NCBI GenBank assembly: GCA_942159475.1
Contig: OW804095.1
Location: forward strand, 94,067,740 to 94,131,739
Source: Sthenelais limicola
Lineage: Eukaryota > Annelida > Polychaeta > Phyllodocida > Sigalionidae
Length of the DNA stretch: 64,000 nt
Direction of reading: 5' to 3'
Numbering within the stretch: the first letter of the stretch is position 1; every line of letters begins with the position of its first letter. The translations under genes were made by a program, and so were the position numbers. Shown piece by piece: positions 26,014 through 35,390 of the stretch. The notes beneath the pieces are model-generated. The model did not search any database. It saw only the letters and a list, made by a program, of their open reading frames with translations, and had not been told where the DNA came from.

Positions 26014-26489
26014 AAGCATTAGTTTTTCGAAAATACTAATTTAAATTCCCCTGTTACAACATGCACATTCAATAAAAGTACTATCCATCAAATGATATCC
26101 CTATACCCTATTCCCCCTTCATATATCTAGGTAGGAATCCATAATTCATAATAACTCAACGCCCGGGACTCGCGAAATGGTCTGTAAATTATCGAGTTGT
26201 TCAGAAGAAAGGGAGTGGACCTTCTGGAAGTCTAAGAATGAGTCTCGGTTGGGCAATTATGGTCATTGACTTCTCTAGTCTCTAGGTACTGGTGGGGCGA
26301 ATTCTATTGCGGATACCTCTCTATAGGATGTACATTAGGATGTTGCAGAAACCATTCATAAGAGAAGTACTTACTTCAAAGCTGAATTCTCAGCTATTAC
26401 AACAAAATACTTACCTATAATCTACCCATATTAGTCTTTAATCAATATCATGTCGCTGAATATGTATGTATATAGATGAATTTGAAGTC

Positions 26490-26690
26490 AAATGAGCCGA
26501 GAGAAAACGGCCGCCGGTGATCAATAATAAGTGCAGCCACCACAGGAAAAGATTTTGGGGGGTCTCCTAAATATAAATGTGAACTTTCATGAAGCCCTGT
26601 ATGAAAAACAACAAAATCCTCTAAAATGTTGGTCAAATGACTTCTAGATGGGTTTGAAGAAAACAAAACAAAAAGTAAAAAATGTGAAGG
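26490..26690 (+). repeat. Dispersed repeat family, copy 2
   Basis: Best copy of the family: GAGCCGAGAGAAA, AAGTGCAGCC, CTTTCATGAAGCCCTGTAT, ACAAAATCCTCTAAAATGTT and a CTTCTAGATGGG block in order. Related copies are at 15470-15640 and 39000-39250. A GAGCCAAGAGAAA word at about 46430 may be a further trace. Confidence 0.5.
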
Positions 26691-26959
26691 CAAGCCCTTG
26701 CCGGAATATAGCTACGGTGAGGCCACGCCCCCTTGTTTATGAACGGTTGCCAACAACGTGTCGGGGCTCGACCAATAGGAGCGCAGCAAGATCGAACTAT
26801 TCACATTAACTGCCACTCCTCCTTCATTGCTCGGGTCGTGCAGACCCCCGTTGTGTGTCGACAGTGAAAATTTTTTAATCAAAAAGAAAAATGGGAAGAT
26901 TAGACCAATTAGGAGTAAGAGTAAGAGACCCATAGGCCTATTAGTGAATAACTATACCA

Positions 26960-27740
26960 ACAAAGTTTTTTTCAAGTTTCCAATACGTTTCCATTGATGA
27001 GGTACTCTTACATGTAGCCCCGAATAGTTTTATTGCCACTCTAGACATTAAAGCTGCCTACCGCTCTCCTTCCTAATACACCCCGATGAGCGCACACTTT
27101 TTGGTTTGAAATGGTGTTTTAAATATATTCAAGACAAATGTGTTTGCTTCGGTGCACGAGCTGCCCCCTTCTTTTCATTCGTTACCAATGCAGTTAGTCG
27201 CGTGATGACTTCATGCGATTTCAGATGTTTTGCCTACATTGATGATGTTTGTTTAATAAATGACACATACAAAGAAGGGGTCCATGCACTGTCAATAAAT
27301 ACCACTGATATGCGTTTGAGCCTGCCCATCAGCAAGTTGAATAAGCTATGTGTTACCCTTGATTTTTTTGGGCGGGGTGGGGGGGGGGGGGGGAGTTTCT
27401 AGGAATGTCGTACAGCATTTGGCCAGAGCCATCTTCCATTGCTCTAAAGTTATACGAGGTGATCGTAAGAACAGCTATGGTTTTCTGCCTTTCTGCGTTC
27501 TTTTGGTAACAAGAATGAAATGAACATAACTCATGTCTTCCTAGATGATTTGATATGGTGTCGTACTCATAATGGTGCGGAAAATAGCACACGCTACTTG
27601 AATATCAATGATCATATGGATGATCTTCAATGTGGACTATATTCTATATTTGGTGTACATGGAAAAAAGTTATATATTTCTAGCGGGTCAAACACTAGTA
27701 AATTAGTTGAACATACAGCTCGAGGTGTCCTCAGAAACGC
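26960..27740 (+). pseudogene. YR retrotransposon (Ngaro/DIRS-like) reverse transcriptase fragment
   Basis: Adjacent frames encode TLDIKAAYRS (first palm aspartate) at about 27035-27070, HPDERTLFGLKW (about 27078-27113), then GARAAPFFSFVTNAVSRVM and a CFAYIDDVCLI catalytic box (about 27225-27255). These are in the order found in DIRS/Ngaro reverse transcriptases and parallel the palm region of the 31.4 kb element (VVNFLDDFF). A frameshift or stop separates the first two blocks, and a poly-G run (about 27378-27393) interrupts what follows. The RNase H and recombinase were not recognised. Confidence 0.65.
27378..27393 (+). repeat. Poly-G run
   Basis: Near-uninterrupted G run within the decayed RT fragment. 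Its length is unreliable. Confidence 0.8.
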
Positions 27741-28163
27741 ATAGATACATTAGCATACAGTCTTGAAATTTGGTATAGATATTGCTACTACTGGGAACAC
27801 TCAACTAAACTGTCAAATAATGAAAACATTCCTATAAAGAGTACAGGTCTGAGATAAAGACATTTGAAAAATGTTATTTTTGCGACTTGTGACTCATTCT
27901 CCTGTAACACATCACAATCTTATATCATCAATTTTCTCTTATTTTTATGAAACGCCTCCCTGTAAACTACCACATATGTTCAACGAGTATAGTGTTAAAA
28001 CATATATATTCGTTCTTATTTTACAGCATAAAGATAGCAGTTGATATTGCGCTACTACCTGCCCCGTGTAATACGTAGCTAGATTATTTATGTGCACCTA
28101 GGACAGCAATTCAGTCCAGTCATGATTTATGGGCCTCTTGGGGAGGACACAGTGGACAGCAAC

Positions 28164-28365
28164 GGGACCTGTTGCATAAGACTGCCTTACTTAGAATGCT
28201 ACTTGCAAAGCTATTCTTGCTTAGTGTGTGAATGATAACATTAATGATGTTGGAAAACCAGAAGGTAAGAAACTTTCAATGTGGAAACAAAATAGCATTG
28301 TCTCTTAGCAAATTCATGGTTGCTAAGGAAGAAAAGTCGTTAGGCTTTCTTATGCAACGGGCCCC
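28164..28365. mobile_element. MITE with GGGRCCTGTTGCATAAG ends
   Basis: GGGACCTGTTGCATAAG at 28164-28180 is mirrored by CTTATGCAACGGGCCCC at 28349-28365. The interior carries CTTGCTTAG and CTAAGGAA words in inverted arrangement. A second, one-ended copy starts at about 55942. It is non-coding. Confidence 0.65.
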
Positions 28366-28627
28366 TGACCCAGATGTATGTTTTATCAGCATCCCCAACT
28401 AGGTTCAGTCATTACTCCATAAGTGCAATATGACATTCAACAATCAAATTTATGATCGGGATGGGAGGGAGCGCCTCTACAACGGTCAAGGTCAGACAAA
28501 TTGTATTTATTATAGTAAACTCCTCCTTGATAAAGGTTGTATACATGATACATGTTGACCGAAACGTCGGAACCCCAATAACCTAAACCAAACTCAAATG
28601 CCCCATGTTGTGTTCTTGCCTTGGTTG

Positions 28628-28911
28628 GGATTGAACTCTCTCCCTTTGCATCTATTATAGTAAAAATCTAATTAATTACATGTCTGTGGCTGGACAAAGA
28701 ATTATCCAAATGAACTAAAGGAAAATCACTCAGACAGGCGCACAAAAATTGAAGCTCCATTTTCAGTTAACATTGGTTAAAACCATAGATTGTGATGAGC
28801 TTTTAAAAAGCATCAGGGAGGTTGCCAATGCATGGGGTAATCGTAGCCTGTTGGATCGGTTTGTGAAACGTACGATTTTCAAAGTCTACGATTGATCATG
28901 GCGCCAATCTT
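28628..28911 (+). repeat. 285-bp interspersed repeat, copy A
   Basis: Near-identical to 30950-31232 (roughly 95 per cent by eye). It starts TTGAACTCTCTCCCTTTGCA and ends GGCGCCAATCTT. It has no coding potential and its termini do not have the TG...CA form of LTRs. See copy B for the insertion evidence. Confidence 0.75.
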
Positions 28912-29309
28912 GCCCCAAATCGTTGTAAAAAACAGAATCAATCAGAATCAGACTTTTTTTGACCCACACAGACCCAAAATCTGGCCCGATTCAGGGAAAA
29001 AGTGAAATGTGCAGGTGAACCATCACCGATTATATTGGAGAAGTCACGCCCCTAACTATGCCGCCAAGATAACCACGCCCCCCTTGGTCCCCGGTTATGA
29101 CGTCGCCCCTGTGTTTACCTATGACGTCATAGTCCCAATGCTTCCACGCCCACCTTTCCTTCCACTCTCAACCGCTTCTCCGCCCACGCCACACGTATAA
29201 TTTTTTTCTTTATATTGTAATTGTATTTATGGTGAAAATAAAACCTCCTGATGAAGGTTTCAGGGCCATTCCTCCGTTCTGTGTTTATTCCAGCGTAGTG
29301 CGGGCGTAC

Positions 29310-29333
29310 CAGCCATATATATATATATATATA
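29310..29333. repeat. (TA)n microsatellite
   Basis: Alternating TA/AT run within otherwise unassigned DNA. Confidence 0.8.
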
Positions 29334-29559
29334 GACATTTTATTCAAGTTTGTCAGGTACAAGAAGAGGACATGTGACTCTAAGATTAGACAATCTAAAA
29401 TTAGTTCTTCCGCCCGGCCCTAGACCGTCTCTGACACATAACAATATTATTATACAATGACATCATATTTAGATCAAAAAAAGTTGATCTATACATTTAA
29501 ACATAATTATACATTACGATTTCCATTAACTCCATTTACTCCATTTACCCAATACAACA

Positions 29560-30720
29560 AGTGATTAAATTTGCTAGAAGAAGTCGAAAAAAGGGGCATA
29601 GAAGATATCTCCCTAGTGAGGAAAAAGCCCCAAAACAAGCTAGACAAATTCTATCAAGAAATGTTTGATGTATGGACTAAAATATATTATGCACAAACGC
29701 TACAAACCAGTAGAGAGCTTCTCAATGGACGAATATGAAATAACACACATATTAGATGTAAAAAAACACCATACCCTTGATGGAAGGTGGCTGGTATTTA
29801 TTTCATAAGAAATTTTCCAAATAATAATCACCAATTTATGTCACTAGCTCAGTTAGAAGTGAAGTACCATGTCAATACAAATTTTGTCGAGCAACTACAG
29901 CTCAAACACGCGATGGTGGTACGAGATAATTAAACCTACCATGATCAAAGGGGAAGAGCAATAAGAAATAATGGTTACGGTAGAGTCAGAAAGAATTAAC
30001 AAATTAGGCGCAACAGCCAATATAATATATAAAGCGTATATGAGAATTAAGAAAATTAGAATAAAAAAATTAGCCAAATGGTTAGAGATATTAGAGATGC
30101 GACAAAAACTTGAAATTGAAGAAATATGGAAAGATATATATGTTTGTTACCTTATCGAGCTACTCTTGATGTAAGGCTTCAAGCCCTCCAGTATAAGAGT
30201 ATACATAGAAATATTTGCTGTAATACATTCTTTAAGGGTATTACCTTAAAGAAACCCCTGCTTGTAACCATTGCGACTATTACGACTATTGAGACAATTG
30301 CAACTATTGCAACTATTGCGACCCAGAAGACGACCCAGAAGACGACCCAAAAGACGACCCAAAAGACGACCCAAAAGACTACCCAGAAGACGACCCAGAA
30401 GCGACCCAGAAGATGATCCAGTACACTTTATTGTTGAATGATGTAAAATATTTTCTGGAGAGACTTGACAGCATAGCTCATGAATACAACTGAGTTTAAG
30501 AAAATTTTACCAAACACTTTATCTGCCAAGGACATTACCCTTGGGGTAGAGGACACAGGGGGGAAAGAATACCATTTCAAAATTATCAAAGTCTTATATA
30601 GGCAGAGATTATTCGGTAGCAACAAGGTATTTCTAGAAACATTTATGAAATAGTTAGAGAAAAGGTTAGCTGCCATGAGCATAGCTTCTAATTTCAATTC
30701 TGCAATTTAAATCCTTTAGA
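29560..30720 (+). pseudogene. L1/Tx1-like LINE ORF2 C-terminal remnant, split by a minisatellite
   Basis: The segment 29570-29930 reads FYQEMFDVWTK, TLQTSRELLNG...NN, VAGIYFI and LAQLEVKY...QLKHA. These are the ordered landmarks of the post-RT region in L1/Tx1-type ORF2 (usually W..., LLxxPLWNN, GI..I.D, QL..KY). The segment 30126-30260 continues with VRLQALQYKSIHRN, the conserved region before the C-x2-C knuckle. A 12-bp minisatellite then intervenes (30268-30414). After it, HFIVE and FHFKIIKVLYRQRLF-like residues (to about 30700) fit the C terminus. Several frames and stops show it is inactive. Confidence 0.55.
30268..30414 (+). repeat. Minisatellite: (ACTATTGCG)n then (GACCCAGAAGAC)n
   Basis: Two adjoining arrays: a 9-bp-type ACTATTGC(G/A) series at about 30276-30321, then about seven to eight units of a 12-bp GACCCARAAGAC unit to about 30410. 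It has no spacers of CRISPR type. It interrupts the LINE frame. Confidence 0.85.
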
Positions 30721-30937
30721 GGCTGGACAAGCTTTTACCAATTTTTACAGAGAAGATAAGTACCCCTCCCTGGGGCAATATATCTTTTCTTTTAAAAAAA
30801 ATCGCCAAACTTTTTATTAGTACAGATCATATACTATCTCCAGAAATGATTAGACAAGCGCTTTTGTTAACACAGTTGTATGTATTGTAAGCAAGGTACT
30901 AGCACAAACAGACTTCTTAGGAGAGTGTTAAAACGGT

Positions 30938-31252
30938 TCGAAAATAGGATTGAACTCTCTCCCTTTGCATCTATTATAGTAAAAATCTAATTAATTACAT
31001 GTCTGTGGCTGGACAAAGAATTATCCAAATGAACTAAAGGACAATCACTCAGACAGGCGCACAAGAATTGAAGCTCTACTTTCAGTTAACATTGGTCAAA
31101 ACCATAGATTGTGATGAGCTTTTAAAAAGCATAGGGGAGGTTGCCAATGCATGGGGTAATCATAGCCTGTTGGATCGGTTTGTGAAACATACAATTTTCA
31201 AAGTCTATGATTAATCGTGGCGCCAATCTTTAATCTTTAATCGAAAATAGGA
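30938..31252 (+). mobile_element. Short retroposon (SINE-like), copy B with 12-bp target duplication
   Basis: The body 30950-31240 matches copy A at 28628-28911 and ends in a short tail of repeated AATCTTT. It is flanked by the exact 12-mer TCGAAAATAGGA at 30938-30949 and 31241-31252. A repeated short tail with a target duplication of this length is typical of LINE-mobilised retroposition. I could not see a clear pol III promoter, so the 'SINE' label is provisional. Confidence 0.65.
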
Positions 31253-31397
31253 AAATCCCCACCCACCCACCCACCAAAAAAAACCACATTGGTCAAAAGC
31301 TTTCTACTTTTTGTTCTTCCCGCAAAAATTGTCCTCAATATCATATAATCACATTATATTCCCTGTGGTAGTTTCCCTTATCACCAGGTAGACCATT

Positions 31398-31492
31398 TAT
31401 GACGCGCCAGTCACGTGAGTCAACAATAGCACGTTCTAGTTTACTTCTCAACTGTTCGCAGCAACGATCGGACGTGTATAGACTCAAAAAAT
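31398..31492 (+). repeat. Split direct repeat A1
   Basis: Starts TATGACGCGCCAGTCACGTG and ends in a CTCAAAAAA-type stretch. It matches A2 with about one substitution and small length changes in the A-run. It contains the element's left boundary and probably the promoter, since gag starts 28 bp further on. Confidence 0.85.
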
Positions 31493-31519
31493 TTTGTTTG
31501 AGTTAGACATTGTGTCAAG

Positions 31520-32338
31520 ATGAATCCGAAGGGAAGTAAAGCGTGTGTGAAGTGCAACACTATCCATAAGCCTCCGGTTGGAGATGAGTGCCAGAATGCT
31601 AAAGCAGAGACTGATACGGTGAACACTCGTATTGACGGCTTGGAAGCGTTGGTGCGCGGCCTTGCCTCCACGATTGAGAAGAAGTTTGCTGATATGCAAG
31701 TTCCTACGGGTCCAGTGGCCTCTACTTCGCAAGAAAGCAATGATACAGTGACTTTTAATCCAAGAAGTGCCAGTGTGGAGAGGTCGATATACGCGGTGGG
31801 CGGTTCTTCAGCTAGGTCTACGCGCGGCAGGTCAAGGTCTCGTTCTCGGCCACGCCCCTTTGATCAGAAGAAGGAGCTCGATAAAGGTGAATCTATTGAG
31901 TCCATAGAGAAATTGCTCCTGTTGAGTTTGAAATTGGTTGCCAAACTAGTAGATGATGAGAGGCCTCTGGAGGAAACTGGAGGGGTCGTTGACCATTGCA
32001 TAACTGTTTGTGAGAAATCCGCTTCCCAGGTCTACGCCCTGAAAGCTAGCATAACGTATGACCAAGCTGTCAGATCCCGCGCGAACAAGGCGGGGCTTGC
32101 AGCCTTCGCGGACGTCGGACAAGAAGAAATCCTGAGATGCTACTCTTATGAGAACTCCCGTAAGGCAACTACAGTGAAGCCAGCTAGTTCTAAGGCGAAG
32201 AAGGACAAGATTTGCTTCAAGTTTAACAACCCCGGTGGATGTTCTAAGTCAGCGGCTTCATGCGAATTTCCGCATAGGTGTTCGGCTTGCGGCTCGTCCG
32301 AGCACAGAGCTAAGTCGTGTACTGTGAAATCTAAATAG
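31520..32338 (+). CDS. Gag-like nucleic-acid-binding protein of the Ngaro-like element
   Basis: An intact 272-codon frame. Residues 9-24 form C-x2-C-x3-H-x7-C. Residues of about 35-60 are leucine-rich and probably coiled coil, suited to self-assembly. A basic RSRSRSR stretch follows near residues 103-110. The C terminus has a CCCH-type finger (C232-x8-C241-x6-C248-x3-H252) and a CCHC knuckle (C254-x2-C257-x4-H262-x4-C267), expected to bind the element RNA. The ATG is 28 bp after repeat A1 and is the first in frame. Related fragments are at 3-107 (C-terminal fingers) and 21455-21667 (N-terminal motif). The gag role is inferred from position and zinc motifs. Confidence 0.75.
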   Translation: MNPKGSKACVKCNTIHKPPVGDECQNAKAETDTVNTRIDGLEALVRGLASTIEKKFADMQVPTGPVASTSQESNDTVTFNPRSASVERSIYAVGGSSARSTRGRSRSRSRPRPFDQKKELDKGESIESIEKLLLLSLKLVAKLVDDERPLEETGGVVDHCITVCEKSASQVYALKASITYDQAVRSRANKAGLAAFADVGQEEILRCYSYENSRKATTVKPASSKAKKDKICFKFNNPGGCSKSAASCEFPHRCSACGSSEHRAKSCTVKSK

Positions 32339-32398
32339 GATGAGGCTAGTGAGAGGGAAAAGGTGTCTAAGGTTGGTCAATGTGTGGAAAATGATTTC

Positions 32399-33551
32399 AT
32401 ATTGCCTGTCATCGATTGTGCATTTTTAATCATATTTCTGACTTTTTCACCACGTGCATTCATGAATATTTCAACTGTCATGTTGTTAATTTTTTGGATG
32501 ATTTCTTTGTGTGCAATGATATTTATGATATGTGTAGGATGAACCAAAATGCTGTGCTTGCATGTCTACGGTTTATGGGGTTCCACGTGGCGTGGAAAAA
32601 AGTGTCTGCTCCCTCAACGAACTGTGTGTACCTTGGATTCAACCTCGACTCTTCAAATATGATTATTTCCCTTCCCCCTGGAAAAGTGGAGAAGTTGGCA
32701 AGGCTGATAGATGAGGTGAAGTGCTTGAAATATATCTCCAAGAAACAGTTGGAACGTTTCTGTGGTTACATCTCACACTGCTCTGCTGTATTTAAAGGTG
32801 GCAGGACCTTCTGCCGTCGTTTCTTCGACTTATATAAAGTCATGCTTGCTAAGAAGGTTACCAGGATTAATCTCTCTGAAGATGCTATGTTAGACTTGAA
32901 ATGGTGGGACACGTTCTCCAGGGTATTCAACGGTGTGGGAGTGCTCAAGCACCAGGAGTATCACTTGCCTATGGTGTCGGATGCATCATCCAGGGGCTTT
33001 GCAGCCTTTCTTGGAAATGATTGGTTGGCTGGCACCATGTTATACCCACGAAAATGCTTCTTGATGACCATATTTGTCCAACGCCAGCTGAGGAAGAACT
33101 GGCCAGTAATATTAACATTCAGGAGCTATATCCCATTGTGGCTGGGGTAAGGCGTTGGGCCATTGAGTTAAAAGACAAGGCTCTTGTGTGCTTCATAGAT
33201 AATACTCAAGTGATCGACATGCTAAAAAATGGGAGCAGTTCGAGCAAACAGTGCATGCAATGGTTGTATGAACTCTATTGGATGTGTTTCATATTTAATA
33301 TTGCATTAATTCCTAAATACATTAACACTCATAACAATGTAGTGGCGGATGCTTTGTCTCGCCTTCCTTACCTTGGGCTAGATGCGCCTGTGCCTGATAT
33401 CTTGAATGCAGCTGGACTGTGTTCTATTAACTCTTATGAATTTATATGCTGCAGGCCTGAGTATGTGGATGAAAAAAGTGGACATGTTGAAGGATCTATC
33501 TCTGGCACCATCGACCAGGCGACAGGGGGAGAGGCAGTGGAATATGTTTAA
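32399..33551 (+). pseudogene. Reverse transcriptase (C-terminal half) and RNase H of the Ngaro-like element
   Basis: The frame at 32399-33150 begins inside the palm. NHISDF...VVNFLDDFF (about 32478-32505) holds the catalytic LDD box. CVYLGF and thumb/connection sequence follow, then VSDASSRGFAAF with the first RNase H aspartate. Near 33030-33050 a frameshift moves the reading to the next frame (to 33551), which supplies the other acidic residues: NIQELYPI, CFIDNTQ and NNVVADALSR. RNase H residues D-E-D-D are thus all present but split over two frames. The fingers and first palm motif (compare 467-727 and 27035-27070) are deleted. The protein cannot be functional in this copy. Confidence 0.8.
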
Positions 33552-34329
33552 CTGTTTCTTGAATGATAACTCCTCTACACTGATTCCCATTGATGTCTCC
33601 AAATTGTCAGCCTTTGCTGCCTACTTATCTTCGTTTATGAAGCATAATTCGATATGTACTTATTTATCTGGTGTGATCTTGTATGCCCGGAGCAAGGACA
33701 TTGATTGTCCTTCCCTATTTCACCCATCTATCAAAGCTGTGCTTAAAGGTGTGAGGAAACTGCCAGGTATGTCAGCTTCGCCTGCCTTACCCATGACTCT
33801 AGGAATACTCTCTAAGATGTATTTTCACTTGGATACCCGTGAAAATTTAAATTTACTGTGTTGGACAGCTTACTTGTTCATGTTTAGATCACTTCTGAGA
33901 GTCAGTCATGTTGTGTGCTCACCCCATACTATTTGTCGTGGTGATGTGTGCATCTCTGATGATTTGCTGACTGTGACAATCAGTTCGTCGAAAACTTCTG
34001 ATGAGCCTTACTTCATTTATCTCAAGCCCATTGCTATCAAGTCCTTATGCCCTGTGCATTGGGTGAAGAAGCTGTTGAATCAACCCCTTCCCAGCTCTCG
34101 CCCCCTGTTCTCCTGTGCTGATATTCCAGTCTTTTCTTATGAAAAGATTTCATCTAACTTGTCGTTATTATTATCAGCTGCTGATGTGGGCCCTGGATAC
34201 TCCACCCATTCATTTCGTCGAGGAGGGGCATCCTTCTTGTCGTCACTAGGTATCTCCCTCCAGGAAATCAAATTGAAAGGACATTGGAGGTCTTCTGTCG
34301 TGGAATCTTATGTGATTCCCTCTCCATGA
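33406..34329 (+). CDS. Tyrosine recombinase of the Ngaro-like element
   Basis: A 307-codon frame overlapping the RNase H frame by about 146 bp, as is common in DIRS/Ngaro elements. It should catalyse integration of the closed-circle DNA copy. After an N-terminal SAM-like DNA-binding region (APSTRRQGERQW near residue 35), the catalytic domain shows the first arginine (MFRSLLRVSHV), the H-x-x-R box (THSFRRGGASF), a downstream GHW, and a tyrosine in VESYVIP close to the C terminus. The full R-HxxR-H/W-Y set is present and the frame is uninterrupted. The true start is probably an internal ATG before residue 30. This is the best preserved catalytic gene of the element. Confidence 0.8.
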   Translation: MQLDCVLLTLMNLYAAGLSMWMKKVDMLKDLSLAPSTRRQGERQWNMFNCFLNDNSSTLIPIDVSKLSAFAAYLSSFMKHNSICTYLSGVILYARSKDIDCPSLFHPSIKAVLKGVRKLPGMSASPALPMTLGILSKMYFHLDTRENLNLLCWTAYLFMFRSLLRVSHVVCSPHTICRGDVCISDDLLTVTISSSKTSDEPYFIYLKPIAIKSLCPVHWVKKLLNQPLPSSRPLFSCADIPVFSYEKISSNLSLLLSAADVGPGYSTHSFRRGGASFLSSLGISLQEIKLKGHWRSSVVESYVIPSP

Positions 34330-34397
34330 GACCATATTAAGTGTGAGAACTGTGTCGTCGCTGCCATGAAAAAATTCTCTTCTTCCTAGGTTTGGCT

Positions 34398-34495
34398 TTT
34401 GCTGAGTAATAAACCTTGCCTTGCTTGGTTTCCGGCCAACCTTGTGTCTTCGTTCATTCATCATATATAATCAATTGCAGCGTACGACCAAATAT
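34398..34495 (+). repeat. Split direct repeat B1
   Basis: Begins TTTGCTGAGTAATAAACCTT and ends CAAATAT. It matches B2 (34719-34816) with only two visible substitutions. The AATAAA it contains could serve as a polyadenylation signal. Confidence 0.85.
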
Positions 34496-34597
34496 CCACA
34501 GCCAACCCCTCGGCGCCTATATTTGGGCAGGAGCAGACTCGTGGCCTGGACCATGCCCTTTCCCCATCATCCAATCAGAGCAGAGCTCGCTCGCTAT

Positions 34598-34694
34598 TAT
34601 GACGCACCAGTCACGTGAGTCAACAATAGCACGTTCTAGTTTACTTCTCAACTGTTCGCAGCAACGATCGGACGTGTATAGACTCAAAAAAATT
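34598..34694 (+). repeat. Split direct repeat A2
   Basis: Second copy of A (TATGACGCACCAGTCACGTG...). It lies between B1 and B2, as expected for Ngaro/PAT-type elements. Confidence 0.85.
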
Positions 34695-34718
34695 GTTCTT
34701 TTCTATGTTGTATCTGTA

Positions 34719-34816
34719 TTTGCTGAGTAATAAACCTCGCCTTGCTTGGTTTCCGGCCAACCTTGTGTCTTCGTTCATTCATCATATATAATCAATTGCA
34801 GCGTACAACCAAATAT
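34719..34816 (+). repeat. Split direct repeat B2 (right end)
   Basis: Second copy of B and right boundary of the element. Similarity to B1 stops at CAAATAT, 34816. Confidence 0.85.
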
Positions 34817-34831
34817 GCCATTATATTCCTA

Positions 34832-35324
34832 TTAAAGGCTGGGTTCCACTGGCCGGCTTCTCTTCCCGCTACCCTTCCCGTTTCTTTGTTCCCGCTTCTA
34901 AAGAAGCGGGAGCAAGCAGCTGAAAGTATACCGGAATGGGTGCTATTGCCCCGCTACTTCCTCCGCTACTTCTAACGCTACTCAAAAATCTAAGCAGACG
35001 ACATTTTATTTTCACATAGAAATGGACGCATCAAGTAGCGTGAGAAGTAGCGTAGAGTGGTGCCATTGCCCCGCTTCTGCCCCCGCTACTTCCCGCTAAC
35101 TCCCGCTACAAAATAGCGGCGCTTCAAATCAAACATGTTTGATTGAAACGGGAGCACTCTACGCTTCAAAACGCTCCAAAAGAAGCGGGAAGTAACATGG
35201 CTTTGTAGCGGGAGCCAGTAGCACCCATCCCCGTTACTCTCCCGCTTCTGCTCCCGCTTCTTTCATCAAGAAGCGGGAGCAGTAGCGGGAGAAGTAGCCG
35301 GCCAGTGGAACCCACCCTAAAGAC
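34832..35324. mobile_element. Foldback MITE copy 1 (CTGGGTTCCACTGGCCGGC ends)
   Basis: The left end TTAAAGGCTGGGTTCCACTG is mirrored at 35301-35320. The interior is a dense series of inverted AGTAGCGGGAG / CTCCCGCTACT words able to fold into multiple hairpins, plus the palindrome ATCAAACATGTTTGAT. Comparison with copy 2 (40726-41279), whose right end reads AGCTTTAAC, suggests TTAA at the outer border, a TTAA-target type insertion. Confidence 0.75.
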
Positions 35325-35390
35325 ACATACCTCAGGACCAGGGAAGCCATTAACATAGTAGGTGGTTCTTAAAGTCTTGTTTTTAAAAGT

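Larger units (their letters stand above)
31398..34816 (+). mobile_element. Ngaro-like tyrosine-recombinase retrotransposon, internally deleted
   Basis: The structure is A1 (31398-31492), gag, RT/RNase H and recombinase frames, B1 (34398-34495), A2 (34598-34694), B2 (34719-34816). A1 and A2, and B1 and B2, are near-identical pairs. This split-direct-repeat order is diagnostic of Ngaro/PAT-type YR retroelements, which integrate by tyrosine recombinase and leave no target duplication. At 3.4 kb it is shorter than full-length relatives because the linker and the first half of RT are missing between gag and 32416. A foldback element begins 15 bp after B2. Confidence 0.85.

Noticed and set aside
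30315..30410. CRISPR-like array
   Set aside because: The 12-bp units are adjacent, with no unique spacers, in a eukaryotic context; it is a minisatellite.
28628..31240. LTR retrotransposon with 285-bp LTRs
   Set aside because: The repeats lack TG...CA ends, and copy B has its own 12-bp target duplication, so they are separate insertions.
31441..31740. Minus-strand ORFs of about 90 aa
   Set aside because: Shadows of the gag gene on the opposite strand.
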